A DNA stretch of 64,000 nt from Sphingopyxis macrogoltabida (GTDB lineage Bacteria; Pseudomonadota; Alphaproteobacteria; Sphingomonadales; Sphingomonadaceae): contig QFPJ01000005.1 in the NCBI GenBank assembly GCA_003241685.1, positions 50,844 through 114,843 on the forward strand. The letters run 5' to 3'. Below, piece by piece: positions 40,176 to 49,440 of the stretch. Within the stretch, counting starts at the first letter, position 1; each line of letters starts with the position of its first letter. The notes beneath the pieces are model-generated. The model had not been told where the DNA came from, ran no database searches, and saw only the letters and a program-made list of their open reading frames with translations. Position numbers and translations under genes: made by a program.

Positions 40176-40288
40176 GTCCGTATCGACCCCAGTGCAAACT
40201 TTAGAAAAGCTTTAGAACAGGATCAGGACGCCATTTCAAGCATGTGCCAATCCTCCTTCCTCCATTTCGGCGAAGGGAAGGGACGATT
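40176..40288. promoter_or_regulatory. Divergent promoter region with CTTTAGAA direct repeats
   Basis: CTTTAGAA occurs at 40199-40206 and 40210-40217, an exact 11-base period, 24-42 bases upstream of the winged-helix/kinase start. Direct half-sites one helical turn apart are the usual target of PhoB-type winged helices. The plus-strand lipoprotein gene has a strong purine-rich ribosome site (AAGGGAAGGGA). Confidence 0.5.
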
Positions 40289-40957
40289 ATGAAGGCGAGC
40301 GGACAGCGATGGGCACGCGCGGCCGGGCCGGCATTCGCGATGGCGATCGCGCTGCCGTGCCTTACCGGTTGCGGCGATGCGAACGGACGCCCGGTCGCGA
40401 CCGACATCGTGGCCGTGGCGGGACGCCCCGCCGCGCCGATGGCGGTTCAGCGGCTGGCGGCCGGTTTCGGGCGCGCCGTGCAGCATCGTCATTGCCAGGG
40501 GATGCGGCATGGCGGCAGCGCATCGGTGTGGCGCCGCGCCGACGTCAACGGCGACGGCATCGCCGACTATCTCGTCAGCATCGATACGCTGGCGTGCTAT
40601 ATGCACGGCCAGCGCGTCTATTCGGTGTTCGGGGCGGCGGTTCCCTGGGGCCTGATCCTGTCGCGCGGCGACACCTATGTGCTGGAGGAATTCGCGCACC
40701 GCGCCGACGCCGATCCGCGCCTTGCGATCGTCGACGGGCGGACCGCGATCGTGATTGCGGACTGGGACGGGCGCACCGGCGATCGTCCCTATGCGGCCGT
40801 GGCGATCGGCTGGGACGGCGCGGCGATGGCGCGCCTGGCCTATTATGACGAACGGGGCCGGCGGGTGAAGGCGGACGGATCGCCGCGCGGCGGGCAACTG
40901 GCGGCGCTGGCGCCGGACGACGGCACAATCACAATCAGCGAAAGGATGTGGCGATGA
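40289..40957 (+). CDS. Putative lipoprotein with calcium-loop-like motif
   Basis: 222 residues from ATG 40289, behind AAGGGAAGGGA. The N terminus is a lipoprotein signal with lipobox LTGC. A single loop 'DVNGDGIADYLV' resembles FG-GAP/VCBS calcium loops, and later blocks ('GDRPYAAVAIGWDG') resemble such repeat proteins. No enzyme motif is seen. The next gene starts within its stop (ATGA), encodes a similar lipoprotein and is probably a distant paralogue. Location is likely periplasmic or outer-membrane anchored. Function unknown. Confidence 0.8.
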   Translation: MKASGQRWARAAGPAFAMAIALPCLTGCGDANGRPVATDIVAVAGRPAAPMAVQRLAAGFGRAVQHRHCQGMRHGGSASVWRRADVNGDGIADYLVSIDTLACYMHGQRVYSVFGAAVPWGLILSRGDTYVLEEFAHRADADPRLAIVDGRTAIVIADWDGRTGDRPYAAVAIGWDGAAMARLAYYDERGRRVKADGSPRGGQLAALAPDDGTITISERMWR

Positions 40958-41967
40958 TCATGGGTAAGCGCATGAGCGGCGGGGCGGCGGCGCTGGTTGC
41001 GGCCGGCCTGATGGTTGCGGCCTGCAACGCCGAATCGGACGCGAGCGCCGCGGCGACCGGCACCGATGGCAAGGGCGCCGCCGCCATGAAGGCGCTCGCC
41101 GCCGCCGCGCCGGTCGCCGCCGCGCCGGTCGCGGGACGCCCTTCGCCGCAGGATCGCGCGGCGATCATGCGCGCGGCGGGCTTCACCGATCCGCAGGGCG
41201 ACGATCGCTGGACCTATGGCCCGGATGGCTGTGACGGCGTTTGGGCCACCATCGACCAATATCGCGACATCAACGGCGACGGTCGGCCCGACGCGGTGGT
41301 CGGGAGCGATGGCGACGCGTGTTTCGGGATGAATCAGCGCAAGGTGATCCTGCTCACGCGCAGCGCCGCGGGCTGGGACGTCGTGACCGATTTCCAGATG
41401 CGCTTTGTGGTCTACGGCTTCTTCCCCCGGCCGGGCATTGCCTGGCCCGACATCGAAATGTTCGACGGCATGTCGGGGGAGCAGAAGCCCGACGGCAATA
41501 TCGTGGCGGGCGGCTGCGAACATTTTCTGCGCTGGAACGGCCGCGAATATGTGGCCGGCGGCACGTCGCAAAACGGCCGCATCTGCACGACCGAAAAAAT
41601 CGCGGGGGCATCCCCGGTCGCCGCCGCGCCGGCGCCCGCGGGGCAATCGGCCTTTCTGCCGCTGCCGATCGGCTATTATGCCAGCCGCTATGGCCGGCCG
41701 GCGGCGGAAGCATGCGCCGACGAATCGTCGCTCAAATATCTGGGGCGCGATGCCATCCATTATGCCGGCGGCGAGCCGTGCCGCCATGTGTCAACCCGCG
41801 CGCTGGGCAAAGGGGCCTATGCCGTCACCACGATGTGCGAAGGCCGGTCGCAGACCGAGCGTTTCGAGGTGAAGGGCACCAGCTGGAGCTGGGGCGAAAA
41901 TGGCGGCGACGATGGCGACTTGTGCCCCGCCGCTTCGGTGCCTTCGGCCCTGCGCTTCAAGGGATAG
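40954..41967 (+). CDS. Putative lipoprotein with calcium-loop-like motif (partner of the preceding gene)
   Basis: 337 residues; ATG 40954 overlaps the upstream stop and has AAAGGA seven bases ahead. Lipobox VAAC, then an alanine-rich linker (about 25-55). The motif 'DINGDGRPDAVVGSDGDACFG' matches the loop in the preceding protein. There are eight cysteines after the lipobox, suggesting disulfides and periplasmic location. The C-terminal half is split off by an APAPAGQ linker and looks like a separate small domain. No known function. Co-translation implies the two lipoproteins work together. Confidence 0.8.
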   Translation: MIMGKRMSGGAAALVAAGLMVAACNAESDASAAATGTDGKGAAAMKALAAAAPVAAAPVAGRPSPQDRAAIMRAAGFTDPQGDDRWTYGPDGCDGVWATIDQYRDINGDGRPDAVVGSDGDACFGMNQRKVILLTRSAAGWDVVTDFQMRFVVYGFFPRPGIAWPDIEMFDGMSGEQKPDGNIVAGGCEHFLRWNGREYVAGGTSQNGRICTTEKIAGASPVAAAPAPAGQSAFLPLPIGYYASRYGRPAAEACADESSLKYLGRDAIHYAGGEPCRHVSTRALGKGAYAVTTMCEGRSQTERFEVKGTSWSWGENGGDDGDLCPAASVPSALRFKG

Positions 41968-41970
41968 ATG

Positions 41971-41987
41971 GCGCGTCCCGGACGCGC
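41971..41987 (+). terminator. Possible hairpin after the lipoprotein pair
   Basis: GCGCGTC (41971-41977), loop CCG, GACGCGC (41981-41987), starting four bases after the stop codon. No T-tract follows, so intrinsic termination is uncertain. Confidence 0.35.
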
Positions 41988-42064
41988 GCGCCAATCCCCA
42001 TCGTTTACGGCGCCTTTACCAGTGCTGGTGCATGACGTTTACCAATGTTTGCGACTGGGGACAT

Positions 42065-43405
42065 ATGATGGACAGCATGCGCGGACTGCTTTCGGGCAGC
42101 CACGGCCAGGAGGATGGTGCGATCGACGCGCCCCCCGTGGTGGGCGTCGACGAACGGCGGATGCAGGTCCGGGCCTATAATCACTGGGCCTCGCTGCTCG
42201 CCGACCGCGCTTATCCGTCGGTCGAGGATCTCGATCTGGAAAGCGCCGATTTCGGCTCGCACGCGGTGCTGCTCGACTTCACGGCCGGGATCGACAATCC
42301 GGGCCTGTCCTTCGTCGGCGACCGGCTGCGCGCCGAATCGCAGATCGACGACGATGTCCATTATATCAGCCAGATACCCGGACGCTCGCTGCTGTCGCGG
42401 CTGACCGACCATTATCTCCAGATCATCGCCAACCGGGCGCCGATCGGCTTCGAGGCCGAATTCGTCAACGATCGCGGCGTGACGATCATGTATCGCGGCA
42501 TCCTGTTGCCCTTCTCGTCCGACGACGACACGATCGATTTCATCATGGGCGTCATCAACTGGAAGGAAGCGGCCCCCGCCGACGAGGCGGAGGCGCTGCA
42601 ACTGTCGGTCGAACAGGCGCTGCGCAGCGCGCCGCCGCTGACCGCCCCGGTGCCGGTGTGGGCCGACGGTCCCGATTCGCAGCATCTGGACGACGATGCG
42701 GCGCCGGGCTTTGCCGCCCTGACCGAAAAGGATGCCGAGCCGGATACGGCGTTCGATGCCGAAGGCCCTGCGGCGGACGACGCCGGCGATGCCGAACCGG
42801 GCGCGGATGCCGAACTGGCCGACTGGCTGGCCGCCGCGCGTGACACGGCGGAACGGGCGCTGGCCGCCGACGGACGCAGCCGCAGCGCGCTCTACCGCGC
42901 GGTCGGCAAGGCATGGGATTTCGCGCTGGCGGCCGAGGGACAGCCGGAGGCGTTCGCCGAACTGCTGGCCGATGCGGGGCTGAAAGGGCAGCCGCGCGCG
43001 CCGATGACGCCTGTCGCCAAGCTGGTCTTCGGCGCCGCCTATGACAAGACGCGCCTGGCCGAAGTCGCCTGCGTTCTGGGCCATGCAAAGGATGAAGGCG
43101 TGCCGCGCGGCGCGCTGCCCGCCTATCTCGATCGCTATCCCGGCGGGCTGAAGGGGCTGGTGCGCGATACGCGCGCGCGCCGCAAGCCGCCGGCCGCGAC
43201 GAAGCCGGAAGCGGACCTCGACGCGCTGCGCCGGGCGCATCCCGCCGTGATCCTGGAACATGACGCGGGCGACGCCGAATTCGTCCTGCTGATCGCGCGG
43301 GCTATGCCGGGCGGCCATGTCGGACTGGTGGCGAAGGCCGCCGACGATCCCGCGCTGGTCGCGCGACTGGCGCGCAGGGCGATCGCGATCACGCCCGGCG
43401 GTTGA
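42065..43405 (+). CDS. PAS-fold regulatory protein of unknown function
   Basis: 446 residues from ATG 42065; ATG 42032 and 42068 are also possible. The N-terminal 175 residues form a PAS-like fold ('YNHWASLLADRAYPSVEDLDL', 'PGRSLLSRLTDHYLQII', 'FEAEFVNDRGVTIMYRGILLPF'). An acidic, low-complexity linker (about 195-250) leads to a helical region and a C-terminal 'HPAVILEHDAGDAEFVLLIAR' segment. No output domain (kinase, cyclase or DNA-binding) is recognised. I recall similar PAS proteins in sphingomonads, but cannot name a function. A 164-base gap separates it from the glutamate dehydrogenase gene. Confidence 0.75.
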   Translation: MMDSMRGLLSGSHGQEDGAIDAPPVVGVDERRMQVRAYNHWASLLADRAYPSVEDLDLESADFGSHAVLLDFTAGIDNPGLSFVGDRLRAESQIDDDVHYISQIPGRSLLSRLTDHYLQIIANRAPIGFEAEFVNDRGVTIMYRGILLPFSSDDDTIDFIMGVINWKEAAPADEAEALQLSVEQALRSAPPLTAPVPVWADGPDSQHLDDDAAPGFAALTEKDAEPDTAFDAEGPAADDAGDAEPGADAELADWLAAARDTAERALAADGRSRSALYRAVGKAWDFALAAEGQPEAFAELLADAGLKGQPRAPMTPVAKLVFGAAYDKTRLAEVACVLGHAKDEGVPRGALPAYLDRYPGGLKGLVRDTRARRKPPAATKPEADLDALRRAHPAVILEHDAGDAEFVLLIARAMPGGHVGLVAKAADDPALVARLARRAIAITPGG

Positions 43406-43569
43406 CCGCGGCCACGTAACAGACAATCCCAAAATTGAAATTATTTTACGTCGGCGGTGCACTGGCTCTTGAGCCGCGCGCGCCGCGGGCGCATAGGGGG
43501 CGATAGCGAACGGGCCGCCCGACGCGTCGGGACAGGTCCGCCCATTCTTGGTCCGGGATACCTTACCCA

Positions 43570-46500
43570 ATGCCCCCTGAAAAAACCGACACTGCCGCGA
43601 TCGAACCCGCCGCCCCGACGGCGTCCGTGCCCGCCAAATTCGCCAAGGCCTATCAGGCCGCGTTGCAGGACAGCGCGCTTCCGGGCGAGGGCGAGGACCT
43701 GGACGATGCCGCGCTGGCGGCCGCCGGCATTTTTGCCGCGCGTGCCTCGCTCACGCGCCGGCCGGGGGCTCCCTCGCTGCTTCTCGAACCGATCGCGGCC
43801 GATGGCACCGATCGCCGGATGCGGCTGGCGGTCGTCAATGACGACATGCCGTTCCTGGTCGATTCGACATCGCAGGTCGCCAGCGCGCAGGGGCTGGCCG
43901 TCCACCGCATTCTGCACCCGGTGCTCGCCGTGACGCGCGATGCGGCGGGCAAGCTTGTCGATGTGGGCCAGGGCGGAACAGCGCGTGAATCGGTGATCTA
44001 TATCGAGATCGAACGCGGCGACGCGCGCGCGCGGCGACGGTTGCTCGACGCGCTGGAAACGGCGCTGGCCGACGTGCGCGCCGCGGTCGCCGACTGGAAG
44101 GCGATGCGCGCCGCGATGCTGGCCGATGCCGCGATGCGCGCCGATGGCGAAGGCGCCGAACTGCTTCGCTGGTTCGAAGGCGGCGCGATGACCCAATTGG
44201 GCCACGAATGGCGCGGCCGCGACGGTTCGGTCCACGACCCGCTGGGCATTTCCGCCACCGAGGGCGGACAGCTTTTGTCGTCCACCGCGCTCGACGCCGC
44301 CTTCGCATGGTTCGAAAAGGGCGGGCAGGGGCCGCTGCTGATCAAGTCGAATCGCTTGTCGGCGGTGCACCGCCGCGTCCTCCTCGACCTTGTTCTCGTC
44401 CCCGAGATGAAGGGCAGGAAGGTCGATCGCCTGTCGATCCACGCGGGGCTGTGGACCAGCGCGGCCCTGTCCGCGCGTCCGGACAAGGTGCCCGTGCTGC
44501 GCGCGCAGCTGCAATCGCTGATGGCGAAATTCGGTTTCGATCCGGCGGGCCATGCGGGCAAGGCGCTGACCCATGCGCTGACCGCGCTGCCGCACGATCT
44601 GCTCATCACCTTCAACGCCGATGCGCTGGAGGAACTGGTGCTGACGTCGATGTCGATCACCGACCGGCCGCGCCCGAAGATCGTGATGATCCGCAGCGCG
44701 CTGGGGCGGCATCTGTTCGCGTTCGTCTGGCTGCCGCGCGACGAAGTGTCGACCGGACGGCGGCAGGCGATCGAACAGCTTCTGGTGCGCGAGGCGCGCG
44801 CCGGGGTGATCGGCTGGACCATGGTGCTGGAAGATGGCGGCGCGGCGCTGCTGCGCTACACGCTCGACCTGCGCAGCGGCGGCGTGGTGCCCGACACCGC
44901 CAGGCTGAACGCCCAGATCGAACAGATGGTTCGCGGCTGGCAGCCCGAGGTGGAAGCGGCGCTGGCGCAGCGCGGCGATCCCGGCCGTGCCGCCGCGCTG
45001 ACGGCGCGCTTCGTGCCGATGCTTCCCGCCAATTACCGCAACCTCTATGACCCCGAGGAAGCGGCGCGCGACATCCTGCGGCTGCGCGATCTGGACGCCG
45101 ACAATCCCCGCAGCGTCCGTCTGGCCCGGACCAGCCTCGACGGCGACGACCGGATGCGGCTGAAAGTCTACAGCGCTGCCGGGCCGCTCGCCCTGTCCGA
45201 CGTCGTTCCCGCGCTCGAACATTTCGGGTTCGAGGTGCTGGAGGAGATGCCGACCGCGCTGACCATGATCCGCGGCGCCAGCGACGATGCCGATGCGCCC
45301 GCGACCTTCATCCACGATTTTTCGCTCCGCGTGCCCGCCAATGTCGATGAAACGGCGCTGCTGCCCCATGTCGACACGATCGAGACCGCGATCGCGGCGG
45401 TGCTCGACGGCCGCGCCGAAAATGACGCGTTCAACGAACTGGTGCTCGTCACCCATACCGATCCGCAGGCGATCGTGTGGCTGCGCGCCTGGTTCCGCTA
45501 CATGCGGCAGGGCGGTTCCAGCTATGGCATGGACACGGTGGTGGCGGCGCTGCGCCATGCGCCCGCGCTGACCACGGCGCTGATCGAGCGTTTCCGCGCA
45601 TTGCATGACCCGAAGGCGCAGGACGACGCGCGGGCCGAGACGCTGGCGGAAGAAATTCTCGCCGGTTTCGCCGACATCAAGTCGATCGACGACGACCGCA
45701 TCCTGCGGCTGTTCCACGCCGTGATCGGCGCGACGCTGCGGACCAACGCCTTTGCCCCGGCGGCGGGCGAGGCGCTGGCGTTCAAGATCGATTCCAGCAT
45801 GGTGCCCGGCCTTCCCAAGCCGCTGCCGTGGCGCGAGGTGTGGGTTTACAGCCCGCGCGTCGAGGGCGTCCATCTGCGCGCCGGCCCGGTGGCGCGCGGC
45901 GGGCTGCGCTGGTCCGACCGGCGTGACGACTTCCGCACCGAAATCCTGGGACTGATGAAGGCGCAGCGGGTGAAGAACGCCGTCATCGTGCCGACGGGCG
46001 CGAAGGGCGGCTTCTATCCCAAGGCGCTGCCGAGCCCGGTCGAGGACCGCGACGCGTGGTTTGCCGAAGGCACCGAATGCTATCGCATCTTCATCCGCTC
46101 GCTGCTGTCGATCACCGACAATCTGGTTGCGGGCAAGGTCGTGCATCCGAAGGGCGTCGTGGTTCGCGATGGCGACGACCCCTATTTCGTCGTCGCCGCC
46201 GACAAGGGCACCGCGACCTTCTCCGACGTCGCCAATGCGCTGGCGATGGAACGCGACTTCTGGCTCGGCGACGCCTTTGCCAGCGGCGGATCGCAAGGCT
46301 ATGACCACAAGGCGATGGGCATCACCGCCAAGGGCGCATGGGTTTCGGTTCAGCGCCACTTCGCCGAAATGGGCGTCGATGTGCAGAACGACCCGATCCG
46401 CGTGGTCGGCTGTGGCGACATGTCGGGCGACGTGTTCGGCAACGGCATGCTGCTGTCGAAAGCGATCAAGCTGGTCGCCGCCTTCGATCATCGCCACATC

Positions 46501-48273
46501 TTCCTCGACCCCGATCCCGATCCGGCGAAAGGCTGGAATGAACGCGCGCGGCTGTTCAAACTGCCGCGGTCGAGCTGGGACGATTATGACAAGGCACTGA
46601 TCTCGAAGGGCGGCGGGGTCTTTCCCCGCACCCAGAAGAGCATCCCGCTGACCCCCGAAGTGCAGGCCGCGCTTGGCCTGTCGCAGCCGGAAATCGACCC
46701 CGGATCGCTGATCTCCGCGATCCTGAAGGCGCCCGCCGACCTGCTGTGGTTCGGCGGCATCGGCACCTATATCAAGGCGGCGGCGCAGAATAATGCCGAA
46801 GTCGGCGATCCCGCCAACGACGCGCTGCGCGTCGATGCGGAGGATCTGCGCGTGCGCGCGGTGGGCGAGGGCGCCAATCTGGGTGTGACGCAGGCGGCGC
46901 GCATCGCCTTTTCGGCAAAGGGCGGCCGCATCAACACCGACTTCATCGACAACAGCGCGGGCGTCGACTGTTCGGATAATGAAGTGAACATCAAGATCGC
47001 GCTCAACCGCGAAATGGCCGAAGGACGGCTGGCGCAGGGCGACCGCGACGCGCTGCTGGTCCGCATGACCGACGACGTCGCGGCGCTGGTGCTGGAGGAC
47101 AACCGGCTGCAGGCGCTGGCGCTGTCGATCGCGGAAAAGGGCGGCGCGGCGGCGGTGCCCTCGCTCGTGCGGATCATGGAAACCTTTGAGGCATCGGGCC
47201 GGCTCGACCGCAAGGTCGAGGGGCTGGCGGCGAACGACGAACTGCTGCGCCGTTCGGCGGAGGGGCGCGGGCTGACGCGGCCCGAACTGGCGGTGCTGCT
47301 TTCGACCGCCAAGCTCGCCTTGCAGGACGCGATCGAAAATAGCGATCTGCCCGACGATCCGGCGCTGGCGGCCGATCTGGCGGCGGCTTTCCCGGCGGAG
47401 ATGCAGCGCGATTTCGCGCCGGCGATCGCCGACCATCAATTGCGGCGCCAGATCATCGCGACCAAGCTCGCCAACCGCATCGTCAATCGCATGGGCATCG
47501 TCCACCCGTTCGAACTGGTGGAGGAAGAAGGCTGTGCGCTCGGCGAAGTGGCGGCCTCCTTTGTCGCCGTCGAACGATTGCTGGACATGCGGGCGCTGTG
47601 GGGCGCGCTCGACACGGCGAAGATCGACGAGGCGATTCGCCTGTCGCTGTTCACGCAGGCGGCGTCGGCGATGACGTCGCAGATGGCCGACCTGCTGCGG
47701 ATCGATCCGTCGCTGTCGCGGCCGGGGCCGGTGGTGGCGCGGCTCGAACCCGGCGTCGACCGTCTGACGGCGGGCGTCGACGAACTGCTCAGCCCGTCGG
47801 TGCGCCGTCAATGGGACCTGCTCGCGCAGCAACTGCTCGACGCCGGCGCGCCGGAAACGCTGACCGCGGCGGTCGTGCGTCTGTTCAAGACCGACGGCGC
47901 CATCGGCATCGTCGATCTGGCCGAACGGCGCGGCGACGACGAGATCGGGGTGACGCGCGCCTTCACGCATCTGGGCGAGGCACTGGGGCTCGACTGGGCG
48001 CAGACGCTGGCCGCGCATATGAGCCCCGCCGATCCGTGGGAGCGGCTGCTGGTCAACAGCCTGGCGCGCGATTTTCAGCAGATGCGGCTGACGTTCCTCG
48101 CGGCGCTCAAGGGCAAGGACCTCGATGCGGCGGTGACGCAATGGCTCGCCGACAATGCGCCGCGCGTCGACCAGTTCCGCAACACCGTCGACCGGGCGCG
48201 GACGATTCCCAACCCCAACGGCGCGATGCTGTCGCACCTTGCCGGGCAGGCGCGCGGGTTGCTGGGCCGCTGA
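43570..48273 (+). CDS. NAD-specific glutamate dehydrogenase, large 180-kDa class
   Basis: 1,567 residues, close to the usual length for this class (about 1,600). It catalyses oxidative deamination of glutamate to 2-oxoglutarate and ammonia with NAD, a catabolic route feeding the TCA cycle. The N-terminal half has ACT-like regulatory segments; the catalytic core contains 'VARGGLRWSDRRDDFRTE' (about 775-790) and the active-site lysine block 'PTGAKGGFYPK' (about 808). The dinucleotide-binding part follows with 'VGCGDMSGDVFGNGML'. Large regulatory flanks around the core are normal for this class, which is known for allosteric control by amino acids. An AT-rich stretch at 43430-43448 may hold its promoter. 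Confidence 0.96.
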   Translation: MPPEKTDTAAIEPAAPTASVPAKFAKAYQAALQDSALPGEGEDLDDAALAAAGIFAARASLTRRPGAPSLLLEPIAADGTDRRMRLAVVNDDMPFLVDSTSQVASAQGLAVHRILHPVLAVTRDAAGKLVDVGQGGTARESVIYIEIERGDARARRRLLDALETALADVRAAVADWKAMRAAMLADAAMRADGEGAELLRWFEGGAMTQLGHEWRGRDGSVHDPLGISATEGGQLLSSTALDAAFAWFEKGGQGPLLIKSNRLSAVHRRVLLDLVLVPEMKGRKVDRLSIHAGLWTSAALSARPDKVPVLRAQLQSLMAKFGFDPAGHAGKALTHALTALPHDLLITFNADALEELVLTSMSITDRPRPKIVMIRSALGRHLFAFVWLPRDEVSTGRRQAIEQLLVREARAGVIGWTMVLEDGGAALLRYTLDLRSGGVVPDTARLNAQIEQMVRGWQPEVEAALAQRGDPGRAAALTARFVPMLPANYRNLYDPEEAARDILRLRDLDADNPRSVRLARTSLDGDDRMRLKVYSAAGPLALSDVVPALEHFGFEVLEEMPTALTMIRGASDDADAPATFIHDFSLRVPANVDETALLPHVDTIETAIAAVLDGRAENDAFNELVLVTHTDPQAIVWLRAWFRYMRQGGSSYGMDTVVAALRHAPALTTALIERFRALHDPKAQDDARAETLAEEILAGFADIKSIDDDRILRLFHAVIGATLRTNAFAPAAGEALAFKIDSSMVPGLPKPLPWREVWVYSPRVEGVHLRAGPVARGGLRWSDRRDDFRTEILGLMKAQRVKNAVIVPTGAKGGFYPKALPSPVEDRDAWFAEGTECYRIFIRSLLSITDNLVAGKVVHPKGVVVRDGDDPYFVVAADKGTATFSDVANALAMERDFWLGDAFASGGSQGYDHKAMGITAKGAWVSVQRHFAEMGVDVQNDPIRVVGCGDMSGDVFGNGMLLSKAIKLVAAFDHRHIFLDPDPDPAKGWNERARLFKLPRSSWDDYDKALISKGGGVFPRTQKSIPLTPEVQAALGLSQPEIDPGSLISAILKAPADLLWFGGIGTYIKAAAQNNAEVGDPANDALRVDAEDLRVRAVGEGANLGVTQAARIAFSAKGGRINTDFIDNSAGVDCSDNEVNIKIALNREMAEGRLAQGDRDALLVRMTDDVAALVLEDNRLQALALSIAEKGGAAAVPSLVRIMETFEASGRLDRKVEGLAANDELLRRSAEGRGLTRPELAVLLSTAKLALQDAIENSDLPDDPALAADLAAAFPAEMQRDFAPAIADHQLRRQIIATKLANRIVNRMGIVHPFELVEEEGCALGEVAASFVAVERLLDMRALWGALDTAKIDEAIRLSLFTQAASAMTSQMADLLRIDPSLSRPGPVVARLEPGVDRLTAGVDELLSPSVRRQWDLLAQQLLDAGAPETLTAAVVRLFKTDGAIGIVDLAERRGDDEIGVTRAFTHLGEALGLDWAQTLAAHMSPADPWERLLVNSLARDFQQMRLTFLAALKGKDLDAAVTQWLADNAPRVDQFRNTVDRARTIPNPNGAMLSHLAGQARGLLGR

Positions 48274-48274
48274 G

Positions 48275-48517
48275 TCAGAGCGGCTCCGGCCCCTTCGTCC
48301 GCCACAGCCACTGGCGGATCGCGGAGGTCAGGTTCGGCGGATCGTCGGCCTCCATCCGCTCGACGTCGATGCGCGCCACCAGCGCGTTGACGGGCAGCGC
48401 CCGGCGGGCGGCTTCGGCTTCCAGCGCGGCCCAGAACAGGGGTTCGAGGCTGATCGACGTCGGGTGACCGGCAATGGTCACCGACCGTTTGACCGGAGGA
48501 TCATAGGGGCCAGGCAT
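48275..48517 (-). CDS. Ribbon-helix-helix domain protein
   Basis: 80 residues, its stop two bases from the stop of the converging glutamate dehydrogenase gene. The pattern 'KRSVTIAGHPTSISLEPLFWAALEAEAARRALPVNALVARID' is the RHH_4 type: an N-terminal strand followed by two helices. Small proteins of this family are presumed DNA-binding and are common in alphaproteobacteria. Its target is unknown. Confidence 0.85.
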   Translation of the reverse strand: MPGPYDPPVKRSVTIAGHPTSISLEPLFWAALEAEAARRALPVNALVARIDVERMEADDPPNLTSAIRQWLWRTKGPEPL

Positions 48518-48630
48518 TGCCGCACCATATCGCCTTGTCGCGCGATTGACTTACGAATTATTTGGGGGTGACCGGCGTTGGGGCCGATCCTAAAAACCGG
48601 GCGGTCCGAACGGCAAGGGGATGCAGACAG

Positions 48631-49392
48631 GTGACGACGGGGATCCACGCCCTCACCGAAAAGGAAAAGGAAACGCTACGCCTCCTGGTGAGCGGCTATG
48701 ACGCCAAATCGATGGCCAGCCACCTGGGTCTGTCGGTTCACACGATCAACGAACGGCTGCGCGAAGCCCGGCGCAAGATGGCGGTGTCGAGCAGCCGCGA
48801 GGCGGCGCGGCAGCTGCGCGCGGCGGAGGGGCCGGGCGCCCCCAAAATATTGGCAGACGCCTTTTTGGGGGATGCATCGCGCGGCGATGCGGCGCCAGGC
48901 CGGGCTTCCCCCGTCGCGGCGCCGCGCATGGTGCGCGGGCGCGGCTGGGTCATAGGAGGCTTTGCCATGTCCGCCATTACCGCCTTGATTGCGCTCGCGT
49001 CCCTGTCGGGGACGGCCGATGCGCCCGATGCCGCGCCGGCCACCGCGGCGGCCACGCCGACAACCGGGTCGGCGGCGGCGATCGCCGCGCGCCGCTTTCT
49101 GGAACTGGTCGACGAAGGGGACTGGGCCACGAGCTGGGATGCGACCGGCCGGGCCTTCCATTCGAGCAACACGATCCAGGGCTGGACCGACGCGTCGAAA
49201 CAGGTTCGCCCGCCGCTCGGCGCGCTCGTTTCGCGGACCCTGATCGGCGACGAATGGGTTCCGGCACCGCCCAGCGGCTATCGCATCGTCAAGTTCCGGA
49301 CCGATTTCGCCAACAAGGCGGGCGCCATCGAGACGCTGTCGCTGTCGCTCGAAGACGGCGGCTGGAAGGTGGCCGGCATCACCATCGACTGA
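48631..49392 (+). CDS. Membrane-tethered LuxR-type regulator with DUF4019 domain
   Basis: 253 residues from GTG 48631 (AAGGGG ten bases upstream); an earlier GTG at 48568 would add 21 unconserved residues. Residues about 8-60 are a LuxR-type helix-turn-helix ('LTEKEKETLRLLVSGYDAKSMASHLGLSVHTINERLREAR'). A membrane helix at about 111-129 ('GGFAMSAITALIALASL') and an A/T/P linker follow, then a DUF4019 domain (about 148-253, 'AARRFLELVDEGDWATSWDATG'). DUF4019 would be periplasmic, so this is likely a one-component membrane regulator that senses an envelope signal. Confidence 0.85.
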   Translation: MTTGIHALTEKEKETLRLLVSGYDAKSMASHLGLSVHTINERLREARRKMAVSSSREAARQLRAAEGPGAPKILADAFLGDASRGDAAPGRASPVAAPRMVRGRGWVIGGFAMSAITALIALASLSGTADAPDAAPATAAATPTTGSAAAIAARRFLELVDEGDWATSWDATGRAFHSSNTIQGWTDASKQVRPPLGALVSRTLIGDEWVPAPPSGYRIVKFRTDFANKAGAIETLSLSLEDGGWKVAGITID

Positions 49393-49440
49393 CGTCCGGC
49401 ACGTCGGTGCGGGCGAGGGCGCGCCGGCCGGCGTCCTCGC

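Noticed and set aside
43441..48237. Antisense open frame of about 1,600 codons opposite glutamate dehydrogenase
   Set aside because: The sense strand encodes an unmistakable full-length enzyme; the antisense product has composition typical of a shadow frame.
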